From: Patescibacteria group bacterium
GTDB lineage: Bacteria; Patescibacteriota; Patescibacteriia; UBA2196
Reading direction: 5' to 3'
NCBI GenBank assembly: GCA_028748975.1
Contig: JAQTPI010000009.1
Span: forward strand, 1 to 42,946
DNA length: 42,946 nucleotides
Shown: positions 8,875 to 17,941 of the stretch, one piece after another
Layout: every line of letters starts with the position of its first letter
How positions within the stretch are numbered: the first letter of the stretch is position 1
The notes under the pieces: generated by a model
Seen by the model: the letters and a program-made list of their open reading frames with translations, nothing else
What the model was told of the DNA's origin: nothing
The model's database searches: none
Translations under genes and position numbers: made by a program

Positions 8875-9573
8875 ATGCGTTTTGATATAATTACCATCTT
8901 TCCAACCCTCTTTGATTCTTTCCTCAACGAGAGTTTAATCAAAAAATCTGTTGATAAAAAAATCAACCGTTTTTTAATTCATGATTTAAGAAAATGGGCC
9001 AAAGGCAAACACCATCAAGTTGACGATCGGCCGTTTGGCGGCGGCGCGGGGATGGTTTTGATGGCGGAGCCGATCATTAAAGCATTAAAGCATATTAGCA
9101 TTAAAGCATTAAAACATAAAAACAAAATAACAAATAACAAACAACAAATAACAAACAACAAAACACTAACCATTTTACTTTCTCCGGCAGGGAAACAGTT
9201 CAACCAAAAAATGGCGGAAAAATTTTCCAAGTATGACCAAATAATTTTTATTTGCGGGCGCTATGAAGGCATTGACGCGCGGGTGGAAAAATTTGTGGAT
9301 GAAAAAATTTCCATCGGCCCCTATGTTTTAAACGGCGGGGAAGTGGCGGCGATGGTCATGATAGAAGCGGTGGCGCGCTTGCAACCTGGCTTTGTCGGAA
9401 ATTGTGAATCATTAAAAGAAGAAAGTTTTAATAATGATAAAAAAGAATATCCGCAATACACTCGCCCGGAAGTTTTAGCAGTCAATAATAAAAAAATGAA
9501 AGTTCCACCGGTACTAATGTCCGGCGATCACAAAAAAATTAAAGAATGGCGGGAGAAGAATTCTAAAAAATAA
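8875..9573 (+). CDS. trmD: tRNA (guanine-N1)-methyltransferase with in-frame repeat-derived insertion
   Basis: MRFDIITIFPTLFDSF, DDRPFGGGAGMVLMAEPI, ICGRYEGIDARV, GPYVLNGGE, YTRPEV. Confidence 0.95.
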   Translation: MRFDIITIFPTLFDSFLNESLIKKSVDKKINRFLIHDLRKWAKGKHHQVDDRPFGGGAGMVLMAEPIIKALKHISIKALKHKNKITNNKQQITNNKTLTILLSPAGKQFNQKMAEKFSKYDQIIFICGRYEGIDARVEKFVDEKISIGPYVLNGGEVAAMVMIEAVARLQPGFVGNCESLKEESFNNDKKEYPQYTRPEVLAVNNKKMKVPPVLMSGDHKKIKEWREKNSKK

Positions 9574-9680
9574 TTATATGTCATCCCCGCCCCGTATCAA
9601 GTACGGGGTAAACTCCGGCGGGGATCTTACAAAACAATAAAATAAGATTCCCGCTTTCGCGGGAATGACACAGAAAAACA

Positions 9681-9716
9681 AAACCCCCGAGTACTCGGGG
9701 GTTTTTTGATTTTATT
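9681..9716. terminator. Rho-independent terminator (CCCCCGAGTACTCGGGGG + T tract)
   Basis: Perfect hairpin followed by TTTTTT, between convergent trmD and HU. Confidence 0.75.
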
Positions 9717-9728
9717 TTTTTTCAAAAA

Positions 9729-10004
9729 TTATTTCAACGCATCCTTCAAAGTTTTGCCGGCTTTGAATTTGGGAACTTTTACCGCCGCGATCTGGATTTT
9801 TTCCGAAGGATTGCGCGGATTAACGCCGACGCGCGCCGCTCTTTGTTTGGCCGAAAATGTGCCAAAGCCGGTCAGGGCGACTTCCTCGCCTTTTTTCAGT
9901 TCATTGATGACCGTGCCTTCAAAAAGGTTCATGATTTTTTCCACCAGAGATTTTTCCGCGCCGGCTGCTTCAGCCATGGCACTGACGAGTTCGTGTTTAT
10001 TCAT
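9729..10004 (-). CDS. hup: HU family DNA-binding protein
   Basis: MNKHELVSAMAEAAG...GEEVALTGFGTFSAKQRAARVGVNPRNPSEKI. Confidence 0.97.
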   Translation of the reverse strand: MNKHELVSAMAEAAGAEKSLVEKIMNLFEGTVINELKKGEEVALTGFGTFSAKQRAARVGVNPRNPSEKIQIAAVKVPKFKAGKTLKDALK

Positions 10005-10465
10005 AGTTTTTTACGAAGCGCCGATTAATCGGCGCTTAAAATTATTTTTCTTAGTTTAAGTATAGCATACTTTTACTAAATTCCAAATAACAAGCACCAA
10101 ATAACAAACAAATCTCAAATTCTAAATTCCAAATAATAAACGGTTGGCGCGGAGCGCCAATCTTTTAGGATTTAGGATTTGGTGCTTGGAATTTGTTTGT
10201 ATTTTGGAATTTGTGGTTTGGTGCTTGGCGTTTAGCCAGTTGTGGATAACTTTTTGGAAAATAACCAATTTTTTTAGAAATCGGCGGTGGATAATTTTTT
10301 TGAAAAACAGAAGATTTGTCTTGTGGGCGCGGGCGCGGACAAAGCCCGGCGCCTGCGCCCAAAATTTTATTTGGCTAAGGTTAGCACAAAAAAAATCGTC
10401 AAAAAATAACTGAAAATTTTTCTAAAAATCAGCCCGCCAATTAAGATAAATTCCAAGTTTTTCAT

Positions 10466-10494
10466 TTGACTTGATTTTTAAACCATGCTATAAT
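10466..10494 (+). promoter_or_regulatory. Sigma70-type promoter TTGACT-17-TATAAT
   Basis: Near-consensus boxes with 17-bp spacer upstream of the 10.5-11.1 kb structured region. Confidence 0.8.
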
Positions 10495-10500
10495 TAAAGT

Positions 10501-11095
10501 GTAGGCAGGAACTATCCACGCATAGCCGCCTATTAATGGTTCTTTCCGCCATCTTTGAGCGGGCAAAACAAAAACAAAGAGAACATCGATGTTTCCTTTT
10601 AGGAAACAAAAAACCTCTTTACTGTTTTAAACGCTGTATCGACACAGCCGCAAAACAAAAAAACAAAAACAAAACTGTAGGTTTTCATTTCGTGCTGCGA
10701 AATGGAGATATTACAATAAAATGGTAAAAAGGGGTTCCGCTAACATGTCGAATAACGGACACACAAAACTTATAGGTAACAAAATGTAGGATTGAGCACA
10801 CCCGCGCATCTATAAAAAATAGATTTGCAGGCGTGCTCAAGCCTGCTGGACCTATAGGCCTGAGCACTATTTTTCTTAGTGGGTTACAAATAATTTTTTA
10901 ATTGAATCCATTACAGATGATAGTGCTCTTTTATTTGGAAAAAAATTATCAGCTGTTTATTCGGCCTACGCTCCCCAACAACCCTTTAGACGCTCCGGCG
11001 AATAAACTCTTATCTTTTAGAAGATGATAAAAAACAAGAGTTTACCCGCCGGAGTATTAAAAGACCTCCAGGGAACGAAGGCGGGGAAATTAACT
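10501..11095 (+). ncRNA. Candidate large structured non-coding RNA, family unassigned
   Basis: Strong promoter, no convincing ORF, many nested stems (GAGCACTAT/ATAGTGCTC, CTCCGGCG/CGCCGGAG, GTTTCC/GGAAAC, GCTGT/ACAGC and others). Confidence 0.55.
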
Positions 11096-11101
11096 ACCTA
11101 C

Positions 11102-11130
11102 TTGAAACAAAAAATTAGATAGAGTATAAT
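11102..11130 (+). promoter_or_regulatory. Promoter TTGAAA-17-TATAAT for the DksA-like gene
   Basis: Box match and spacing. Confidence 0.7.
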
Positions 11131-11198
11131 ATATAGGTAAGGAAGATAATTAAATTGAAGGGGCAGGTTTGCTGCTTTCTACAATAAAATGGAGTTTT

Positions 11199-11579
11199 AT
11201 GCCGTTAAATAAAACACAATTAAAAGAATTTGAAGAACTTCTAAAAAAACGCGCGGTGGAAATCCGGGCGGATTTATCGGACTTCAGCCATGAAGATAAA
11301 AAAGCCACGGAAAAAAATTTCGTTTCCAATTTTCCCGATTATGGTTCCAGTGAAGATGAGAATGCCCAAGAGGTTTCGGCCTATGAAGACCGGCTGTCAG
11401 TGGAAGGCACGCTGGAAAGGGAATTGCGCGACATTGATTCCTCTTTGAAAAAAATCAAAGAGGGAACTTATGGCGTCTGCAAATATTGCGGCAAAGACAT
11501 TGGCGAAGCGCGTTTGCGCGTGCGGCCTGCATCTTCCGCCTGCGTGGAATGCAAAAAAAAGTTTAAGGGAGAGAAATAG
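11199..11579 (+). CDS. DksA/TraR C4-type zinc finger protein
   Basis: GTYGVCKYCGKDIGEARLRVRPASSACVECKKK; start 11199 preceded by GGAG. Confidence 0.92.
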   Translation: MPLNKTQLKEFEELLKKRAVEIRADLSDFSHEDKKATEKNFVSNFPDYGSSEDENAQEVSAYEDRLSVEGTLERELRDIDSSLKKIKEGTYGVCKYCGKDIGEARLRVRPASSACVECKKKFKGEK

Positions 11580-11605
11580 TATTAATGAATAATGAATAAT
11601 GAATA

Positions 11606-12133
11606 ATGAATAAACTCTTTAATATGGAGATAAAAAATAAAAATTTATTTTTTGGTGCCGGCCTATTGGGACTGGCATTTTTTATTGCCGACCGGATTCT
11701 AAAAAATCTGGTTTTGGCCGGCCGGATTTTCGGCCTGAAAAATTATGGCCTAGCGCTCTCCATAAATTTTAGCGGAAAAATTTGGGAAATTATTTTTTGG
11801 ATTTTAGCCACCGCGGTGATTTTTTTGTTAGGATATCTTATAATAAAAAATATTTGTCATCCTCGCGAAAGCGGGGATCCAGAAAAAATAATTCCTGGAT
11901 CCCGGGTCAAGCCCGGGATGACAACAACCCTACTTCTTACTTCTTACTTCTTGCTTCTTTTCGGCGCGGCCAGTAATTTATTAGATCGTATCAAATTCGG
12001 CTATGTGATTGATTATCTTAATTTTCATTTCTTCTATAATAATCTCGCGGATATTATGATTTGGGCGGGGATTATAATCTATTTGGTTGGGGTCTGGTAT
12101 AATAGAAATAAGCAAAACACAAAACTCAATTAA
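11606..12133 (+). CDS. lspA: Signal peptidase II (lipoprotein signal peptidase) with in-frame repeat insertion
   Basis: GAASNLLDRIKFGYVIDYLNF and YNNLADIMIWAG motifs; insertion ICHPRESGDPEKIIPGSRVKPGMT. Confidence 0.9.
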   Translation: MNKLFNMEIKNKNLFFGAGLLGLAFFIADRILKNLVLAGRIFGLKNYGLALSINFSGKIWEIIFWILATAVIFLLGYLIIKNICHPRESGDPEKIIPGSRVKPGMTTTLLLTSYFLLLFGAASNLLDRIKFGYVIDYLNFHFFYNNLADIMIWAGIIIYLVGVWYNRNKQNTKLN

Positions 12134-12263
12134 CAAAACTCAAGAAAAAGAAAACAGAAATTAGAAATCAGAAAACAGGGAAACCCTGATTACTAATTTC
12201 TGATTTCTGATTACAAACCATGGCCCTTGCTTCTTGTTTATTGTGTTTTGAGTCTTAAGTTTT

Positions 12264-13790
12264 ATGTCTAGTAAAATTCTCTCCGCGGCCACGGTCGGCC
12301 TGGATTCCCAAGTAATTGAAGTGGAAGCGGATTTTGGCGGCGGGCAGGGCGGACTTTTCATTATTGTCGGCCTGCCTGACACGGCCGTGCAGGAATCCAA
12401 AGAACGCGTCTGGTCAGCCATTAAAAATTCCGGCCTAGAGTTCGCGCGCTCAAAAATCGTGATCAATTTGGCGCCGGCTGACCTTAAAAAAGAAGGCCCG
12501 GCCTATGATTTACCCATTGCTTTAAGCATTTTAATGGCCGCGGGCATGCTGGTGGTGGGCGATGACGACAAAAAAGCGCTCTATTTGGGCGAGCTGTCTT
12601 TGGATGGCCACTTACGCCCGATTGCCGGCGTTTTGCCCGTGGCCATTATGGCGCGCGAAAAGGGCATTAAAAGAGTTTTTGTGCCGGAAGCCAACGCCGA
12701 AGAAGCAGCCTTGGTTGATGAAATTGAAGTTTTGCCGGTTTCTTCTCTGACGCAATTGGTTTTGTATTTGCGGGGCGAGGTGTCAATTGAGCCGAAAAAA
12801 ACAATAGAAAACCTGAATAATTATCCGAGCGCGGATTACGGCATTGACATGTCGTTTGTTAAAGGCCAGGAACATGCCAAACGTGCTTTGGAAATCGCCG
12901 CGGCTGGCGGACATAATGTTTTGCTTTCCGGCCCGCCAGGTTCTGGCAAAACCATGCTGGCGCGCGCCTTGCCTACCATTTTGCCGGCCATGACGCGGGC
13001 GGAAGTTTTGGAAGTAAGTAAAATTTATTCCATTGCCGGCAAATTGACCAAAGATAAACCCTTAGTTGTAGAGCGTCCTTTTAGGAGTCCGCATCATACC
13101 TCGAGCGGCGTGGCCTTGGTTGGCGGCGGAACTTTCCCCCGGCCGGGTGAAATTTCTCTGGCGCACCGCGGCATTTTATTTTTGGATGAATTTCCGGAAT
13201 TTACGCGCGCTGTTTTGGAAAATCTGCGGCAACCACTAGAAGACGGCGTGATTACGGTTTCGCGCGCGCAGGGCACTATTACTTTTCCCGCGCGCTTCAC
13301 TTTAATCGCGGCGCAAAATCCCTGCCCCTGCGGCTATTATTCTGATCCGGAACGGCGCTGTATTTGCGCGCCCACGCAAATTATTAAATATCAAAAAAGA
13401 ATTTCCGGGCCGCTTTTGGACAGAATTGATCTACATATTGAAGTGCCGCGGATTAAATTTGAAAAATTAACCAGTGAACTCTCCGGCGAAACTTCGGAGG
13501 AAATTCGCGCTCGGGTGGAAATTGCCCGCGCCAAACAAACTGAACGTTTTAAGAATTTAAATATCAAAACCAACGCGGAAATGGGCGCTAAAGAGATGAA
13601 AGAATTTTGCAAAGTGGATGAGCAGACGCTTTTATTATTAAAAAATGCGGTGCAACAACTGAATTTATCAGCGCGCGCCTATCATCGCGTTTTAAAAACC
13701 AGCCGCACCATCGCGGATTTATGTGGCGCGGAAACAATCGTCCTCGCCCACGTGGCCGAAGCGCTGCAGTATCGCACCAAGATTGAATAA
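12264..13790 (+). CDS. comM: YifB/ComM family Mg-chelatase-like AAA+ ATPase
   Basis: VEADFGGGQGGLFIIVGLPDTAVQESKERV; SGPPGSGKTMLARALPTILP; FRSPHHTSS; AQNPCPCGYY. Confidence 0.96.
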   Translation: MSSKILSAATVGLDSQVIEVEADFGGGQGGLFIIVGLPDTAVQESKERVWSAIKNSGLEFARSKIVINLAPADLKKEGPAYDLPIALSILMAAGMLVVGDDDKKALYLGELSLDGHLRPIAGVLPVAIMAREKGIKRVFVPEANAEEAALVDEIEVLPVSSLTQLVLYLRGEVSIEPKKTIENLNNYPSADYGIDMSFVKGQEHAKRALEIAAAGGHNVLLSGPPGSGKTMLARALPTILPAMTRAEVLEVSKIYSIAGKLTKDKPLVVERPFRSPHHTSSGVALVGGGTFPRPGEISLAHRGILFLDEFPEFTRAVLENLRQPLEDGVITVSRAQGTITFPARFTLIAAQNPCPCGYYSDPERRCICAPTQIIKYQKRISGPLLDRIDLHIEVPRIKFEKLTSELSGETSEEIRARVEIARAKQTERFKNLNIKTNAEMGAKEMKEFCKVDEQTLLLLKNAVQQLNLSARAYHRVLKTSRTIADLCGAETIVLAHVAEALQYRTKIE

Positions 13791-13878
13791 TTATTCATTA
13801 ACGAATTGTGAATTAACGAATTAAAAATAAAAATCCCGATTTAAAAAATCAGGATTTTTTGTTTTAAAATTATACAGT

Positions 13879-14511
13879 TTAATTTAAACTTTTAAAATAA
13901 TCGGAAACAGCCATTAAAAGGTCGCTTGGTTTTTCAACGAGCCTAAACGGTTCTCCTAAAAGCAGCGTTTCTGATTTATGAAAACCCCAAGTAACTCCGA
14001 TTGATTTGACACCGACCTGGGAGGCTTCGCGCACATCACCAAGTGTGTCGGTTATAAAAACACAGTCATTTGGTCCAATGTTGTATTTTTCAAAAACCAT
14101 TCTTATCTTTTCAATCTTACTTTTATGGACATCATTACCTAAAATTTGAGTGAAGTGTTTTGCTAAACCACGTTCCTTTAAAAATTCTTGAATTGGACTT
14201 GTTATCGTTGAAGAAATAATGATTAAAATATAATCTTTTTCAAGTTCGGTGATTACCTCTTTAATTCCAGACACGATTTGTACCTCTTTTTTCATTCTGG
14301 GAATATATTCCGTAAAAAAATCTATATCACGCCGACATTCTTTTGCATGGCCATTTGTTGGATCTTCCCAATCATTAATATTACCTTCAAAAAGTTTTCT
14401 GTAAGTGTTTTCATCTAAAAACGGACATATCATTTTATTAACCTCAAAAGCCACCTGGAAGGAATTCATTATCACGCCATCAAAATCAAAGAGGACAAAA
14501 CGTTTTCTCAT
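13879..14511 (-). CDS. HAD family hydrolase
   Basis: FVLFDFDGVIMNSF; IIISSTI; FITDTLGDVREA. Confidence 0.9.
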   Translation of the reverse strand: MRKRFVLFDFDGVIMNSFQVAFEVNKMICPFLDENTYRKLFEGNINDWEDPTNGHAKECRRDIDFFTEYIPRMKKEVQIVSGIKEVITELEKDYILIIISSTITSPIQEFLKERGLAKHFTQILGNDVHKSKIEKIRMVFEKYNIGPNDCVFITDTLGDVREASQVGVKSIGVTWGFHKSETLLLGEPFRLVEKPSDLLMAVSDYFKSLN

Positions 14512-14523
14512 AAATTATAAATT

Positions 14524-14600
14524 TGGTGCCCTGTGAGGGATTCGAACCCCCGACCATATCCTTAAGAGGGATCTGCTCTACCAACTGAGCTAACAGGGCA
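14524..14600 (-). tRNA. tRNA-Lys (CTT), CCA encoded
   Basis: TGCCCTG...CAGGGCACCA acceptor, TTCGAATC T-loop, CTCTTAA anticodon loop. Confidence 0.9.
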
Positions 14601-14622
14601 AGTTTGGAAATATTTTACAAGT

Positions 14623-15654
14623 TTAATTAGAAAGAGGCGTTTTTCTTAGTTGTTTTGCTCTGGCTTTTTTAAGCGATTCCAGATGCAAAACACCGCTTTG
14701 TTTGTCAGTACCCATATTACCAAGAAGCCGAAAGCTTCCTTCACCGAAAGTTTTTTCAACAAGGTGTGCTATGGGTAAAAGTTTCCCGGTAAAATTTGCG
14801 TTCAGAAATATTTTATAAACATCATCAATACTTTGATATTGGTCGGAAAATTGTTTCTGTATTTCACCACAGACATAATTAAGAACATTTCTTTGTCGGG
14901 TATATGAAAATTCTTTCCAGTCGTCTTTTCCTTTTTTGCCAACCCAAACAATGTCATCTTCTGAAATTTCCTTTTCCTTCGCGATTTTTTTTCTCAATTC
15001 TTTGGCTTCGTCTGATGTCAACCATTCTTTTTCTTTTGTCAGTTCCGGCACTTCCAGAAGCTTGGTCAGAAGTCTTTTTTCTGTTTCCGAAACGATCGCT
15101 TCACACAGACCCGCAAAATGTTCATGATATTTTCCACCACAATCATGTTTTTGTGATGCTAGAACCGCTACACCTTCTCGGTATGGTGATTTTATTATTG
15201 TATCGCCCTTTTCCTGAACCTCCACAGAAAAATGTGATTTAAGATGGAGCGTTTCGTGAATGGCGACAGACCCGAAATTTATTGGCTTATCTCGAAAGTA
15301 TTGCGCGTTAAAAAATATTCCCTGTTTTATAGTGGAGGTTACCGCTCTTCCACCACCGCCGCTAGTCACTATTTTGAATAATTCGGGTGGTATTATATGA
15401 TAATTTTTGTAAGGTATATCATACGGTTTTATACCCGCTTCTGTCATTAATTTTGATGTTTCTTTATTAGCGAAATCAATAAGAGCAAGTTCTTTTTCAG
15501 ATTTCGGGTATTCCAATTTTTCGAGCTGTTCTTTTTCTTTTGGTGACAGAGATTCAAAATGATTAAAAAAAGTTTGTTCAACTTCTTTTATAACTTGTTC
15601 TTTTTTTTCGGCGCTGGCGCCGCCGACAATACGAATTTTAGGTCCTTTTTCCAT
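14623..15654 (-). CDS. Unknown protein with HExxH zinc-metallopeptidase motif
   Basis: AIHETLHLKSHF followed by YREGVAVLAS. Confidence 0.75.
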   Translation of the reverse strand: MEKGPKIRIVGGASAEKKEQVIKEVEQTFFNHFESLSPKEKEQLEKLEYPKSEKELALIDFANKETSKLMTEAGIKPYDIPYKNYHIIPPELFKIVTSGGGGRAVTSTIKQGIFFNAQYFRDKPINFGSVAIHETLHLKSHFSVEVQEKGDTIIKSPYREGVAVLASQKHDCGGKYHEHFAGLCEAIVSETEKRLLTKLLEVPELTKEKEWLTSDEAKELRKKIAKEKEISEDDIVWVGKKGKDDWKEFSYTRQRNVLNYVCGEIQKQFSDQYQSIDDVYKIFLNANFTGKLLPIAHLVEKTFGEGSFRLLGNMGTDKQSGVLHLESLKKARAKQLRKTPLSN

Positions 15655-15670
15655 ATAAATATTTAATTAT

Positions 15671-15755
15671 GGTGCGTCGTACCCCGCATTTGCGGAGTGA
15701 CCATCAGCTTAAAAGCCCGCCAGCTGGCGGATCTACCAACTGAGCTAACAGGGCA
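15671..15755 (-). pseudogene. tRNA-Lys-like relic interrupted by palindromic sequences
   Basis: 5' TGCCCTGTTAGCTCAGTTGGTAGA identical to the tRNA-Lys above, CTTTTAA anticodon-loop-like segment, but no matching acceptor 3' strand. Confidence 0.55.
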
Positions 15756-15863
15756 TTTTTTAGAATGTCATTCCCGCGAAAGCGGAAATCTTGCCCTATT
15801 CTTTTGTAAGATCCCCGCCTGCGCGGGATTGACATAAAATTAAATTTTATTTCCCGCCGAAAA

Positions 15864-15936
15864 TGCGCCCGGCAGGAATTGAACCCACAACCTCTTGGTT
15901 CGAAGCCAAGCGCTCTATCCATTGAGCTACGGGCGC
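15864..15936 (-). tRNA. tRNA-Arg (TCG)
   Basis: GCGCCCGTAGCTCAATGGATAGAGCGCTTGGCTTCGAACCAAG...GGGCGC cloverleaf. Confidence 0.92.
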
Positions 15937-16012
15937 ATTTTCCGCGGGACAAATTCCGCCAAGGTGTTTAATATATTTTAGCAAAAAATAAAAGAAAGTC
16001 AATCTCAAACGG

Positions 16013-16103
16013 TTGTCATTCCGAGCGGAGCGAGGAATCTCGTAGCAACATACAACGAGATCCTTCCTCCCCCGACTGTTGTCGTGGGTCGTCAGGATGA
16101 CAA
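16013..16103. repeat. Interspersed repeat (GTCATTCCGAGCGGAGCGAGGAATCTCG...GTCAGGATGACAA)
   Basis: Matches the 2681/6548 family. Confidence 0.8.
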
Positions 16104-16112
16104 ACACCTAAA

Positions 16113-17144
16113 TTACTCCCCATCTTCCAAATATGCTTTGTACACTTCTTTAGTAATTAATTTTTGCGCCAAGAGCTGTTTCAGATATTGGTCGCGGGTA
16201 ATCATGCCTTCCTCGGCTGAAGTTTGAATGACGGATTTAATCTGCGCCACTTTGTTTTCTTTAATGGAATTGGCCACGGCTGGGGTATTGATTAAAATTT
16301 CGCGCACGGCCACGCGGCCGCCGCTGGCTGAGGGAATTAAATGCTGGGAAATTACCGCGCTTAAAGACAGCGAAAGCTGCAGGCGCACCTGTTCTTGCTG
16401 GTGCGGCGGAAAAACGTCAATGATGCGGTCAATGGTTTGGCCGGCGTTGTGGGTGTGCAGCGTGGCCAAAACCAAGTGCCCGGTTTCTGCCATGGTGATG
16501 GTGGTGGCAATGGTATCCAAATCGCGCATCTCGCCCACGAGCAAAATATTGGGATCTTGGCGCAAGGCGTGTTTTAACCCTTCGCCAAAAGAAAGCATGT
16601 CTTGTCCCAATTGTCTTTGAATAATAACTGATTTTTTAGGCGCATAAATAAACTCAATCGGATCTTCCAAGGTAATGATAGATTCCGACCGTTCCTGATT
16701 AACCAAATCAATCATGGCGGCAAGCGAGGTGGATTTGCCGCAGCCGGTCGGGCCAGTCACTAAAATCAAGCCCTGTTTTTGACGGGTCAGTTGGTAGACG
16801 ATTTCCGGCATGCCGATTTCTTCCATGGAAGGGATTTGGGAAGGAATGATGCGGGCCGCGAGGCCGAGATTGCCTTTTTCAAAATAGCAATTGACGCGCA
16901 AGCGCGAACCGTCTTTAATTTGATATGACAAATCCAGCTCTTTTTCTTTTTCCAAGCGTTCTTTTTGGTCCGGCGCCAAAATGCCATAAATCATTGTTTG
17001 CGCGACGCTTGGGGTGATTGTTTCCGCGTCTTTAATTTGGTGCAGTTCGCCGGTGATGCGCAGAATGGGCGGTTCACCCACCACGATGTGTACGTCGGAG
17101 GCTTTTTTTTCCGCCGCAATTTCAAAAATTTGGTCAAGAGTCAT
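16113..17144 (-). CDS. pilT: Type IV pilus twitching motility ATPase PilT
   Basis: ASDVHIVVGEPP; VTGPTGCGKSTSLAAMID; ITLEDPIEFI; VGEMRDLDTI; TLHTHNAGQTIDRIIDVFP. Confidence 0.96.
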   Translation of the reverse strand: MTLDQIFEIAAEKKASDVHIVVGEPPILRITGELHQIKDAETITPSVAQTMIYGILAPDQKERLEKEKELDLSYQIKDGSRLRVNCYFEKGNLGLAARIIPSQIPSMEEIGMPEIVYQLTRQKQGLILVTGPTGCGKSTSLAAMIDLVNQERSESIITLEDPIEFIYAPKKSVIIQRQLGQDMLSFGEGLKHALRQDPNILLVGEMRDLDTIATTITMAETGHLVLATLHTHNAGQTIDRIIDVFPPHQQEQVRLQLSLSLSAVISQHLIPSASGGRVAVREILINTPAVANSIKENKVAQIKSVIQTSAEEGMITRDQYLKQLLAQKLITKEVYKAYLEDGE

Positions 17145-17353
17145 AAAGTTAGGGTTAATGTTGATAATTTAATTATAGCATAAATCATTTTAGCGTGTTA
17201 GCATATTAGCATTAAAACATTAAAGCATGAAAACATTAAAACAAAACTCAAAAAACGTTGTGGTTATGTAACTCGTGAATGCGAGCTTAGCGGAGCGTTA
17301 GTTAGAAAATCGAGATAAAAAATATCGTTGTGATTGTCGCTTCAAAAAAGGTT

Positions 17354-17500
17354 CCCTACAAAATCGAGCTAAGTCGGAGCGATTCTCCGCCCGGGGCGGA
17401 GAAAAACCCGCTTCTGTCTGACGAACTCCGATGAGCCACAGCAGTGGCTCCAGCGGAGGAGGAGTTAACGGGTTTAGCGAGGACGCAGCCGATTTTGTGG
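17354..17500. repeat. Structured multi-stem element (three-way-junction-like)
   Basis: Nested complements ACAAAATCG/CGATTTTGT, TTCTCCGCC/GGCGGAGAA, AACCCG/CGGGTT, AACTCC/GGAGTT, GAGCCAC/GTGGCTC. Confidence 0.6.
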
Positions 17501-17647
17501 AAGCTTTTTTGCTGGCGGCGCTTTTTGGCGCCACCTTTTACTAAAAAAGGTGGCAAAAGAGATTTGTCCAAAGAAAGTGGTATAAAAAATGCGACTAAAA
17601 ATTAAAATCCTAAATAAAAACTCGCCCCGAACTTTCGGAGCGAATTT

Positions 17648-17728
17648 TTATTTAAATCTGACAATGCTAATTTTCTTGCCCGCTTTCCGGCGGTGCTTTT
17701 TGGCCGCCATTTTTTTCTTTTTGTACAT
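17648..17728 (-). CDS. Very short basic ORF, MYKKKKMAAKKHRRKAGKKISIVRFK
   Basis: 26 aa, mostly Lys/Arg; followed on the minus strand by a terminator-like hairpin (TTCGCTCCGAA..TTCGGGGCGA-TTTTTA). Confidence 0.45.
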   Translation of the reverse strand: MYKKKKMAAKKHRRKAGKKISIVRFK

Positions 17729-17941
17729 GTTTTTGAGATTGTCATTCCGAGGACTCCGACATCACGTCGGAGGACGAGGAATCTCGTAGTTTTATAAAAA
17801 AGATATAGGGATATAGAGATATAAAGATATATAAAATTAGCCTGTTATATCCTTATTTCTTTATATCTTTATTATTTATCTCTTCGGCCACGGGATCCTT
17901 CGCTATCGCTCAGGATGACATTACAATTAATTTTTTCTAAA

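Noticed and set aside
10536-10727. 63-aa ORF in the structured region
   Set aside because: No SD, Lys/Asn-rich low-complexity peptide, overlaps hairpins; better explained as ncRNA.
10501-11095. tmRNA, RNase P RNA or group I/II intron
   Set aside because: No T-arm GTTCGAATC, no GAGGAAAGTCC/ACAGAA, no domain V or clear P7 signature found by eye; a covariance search is still needed.
15704-16107. ORFs such as APVAQWIERLASNQEVVGSIPAG
   Set aside because: Translation of tRNA genes.
17298-17571. Minus ORFs MDKSLLPPFLVKGGAKKRR...
   Set aside because: Translation of the structured repeat element; no protein family resemblance.
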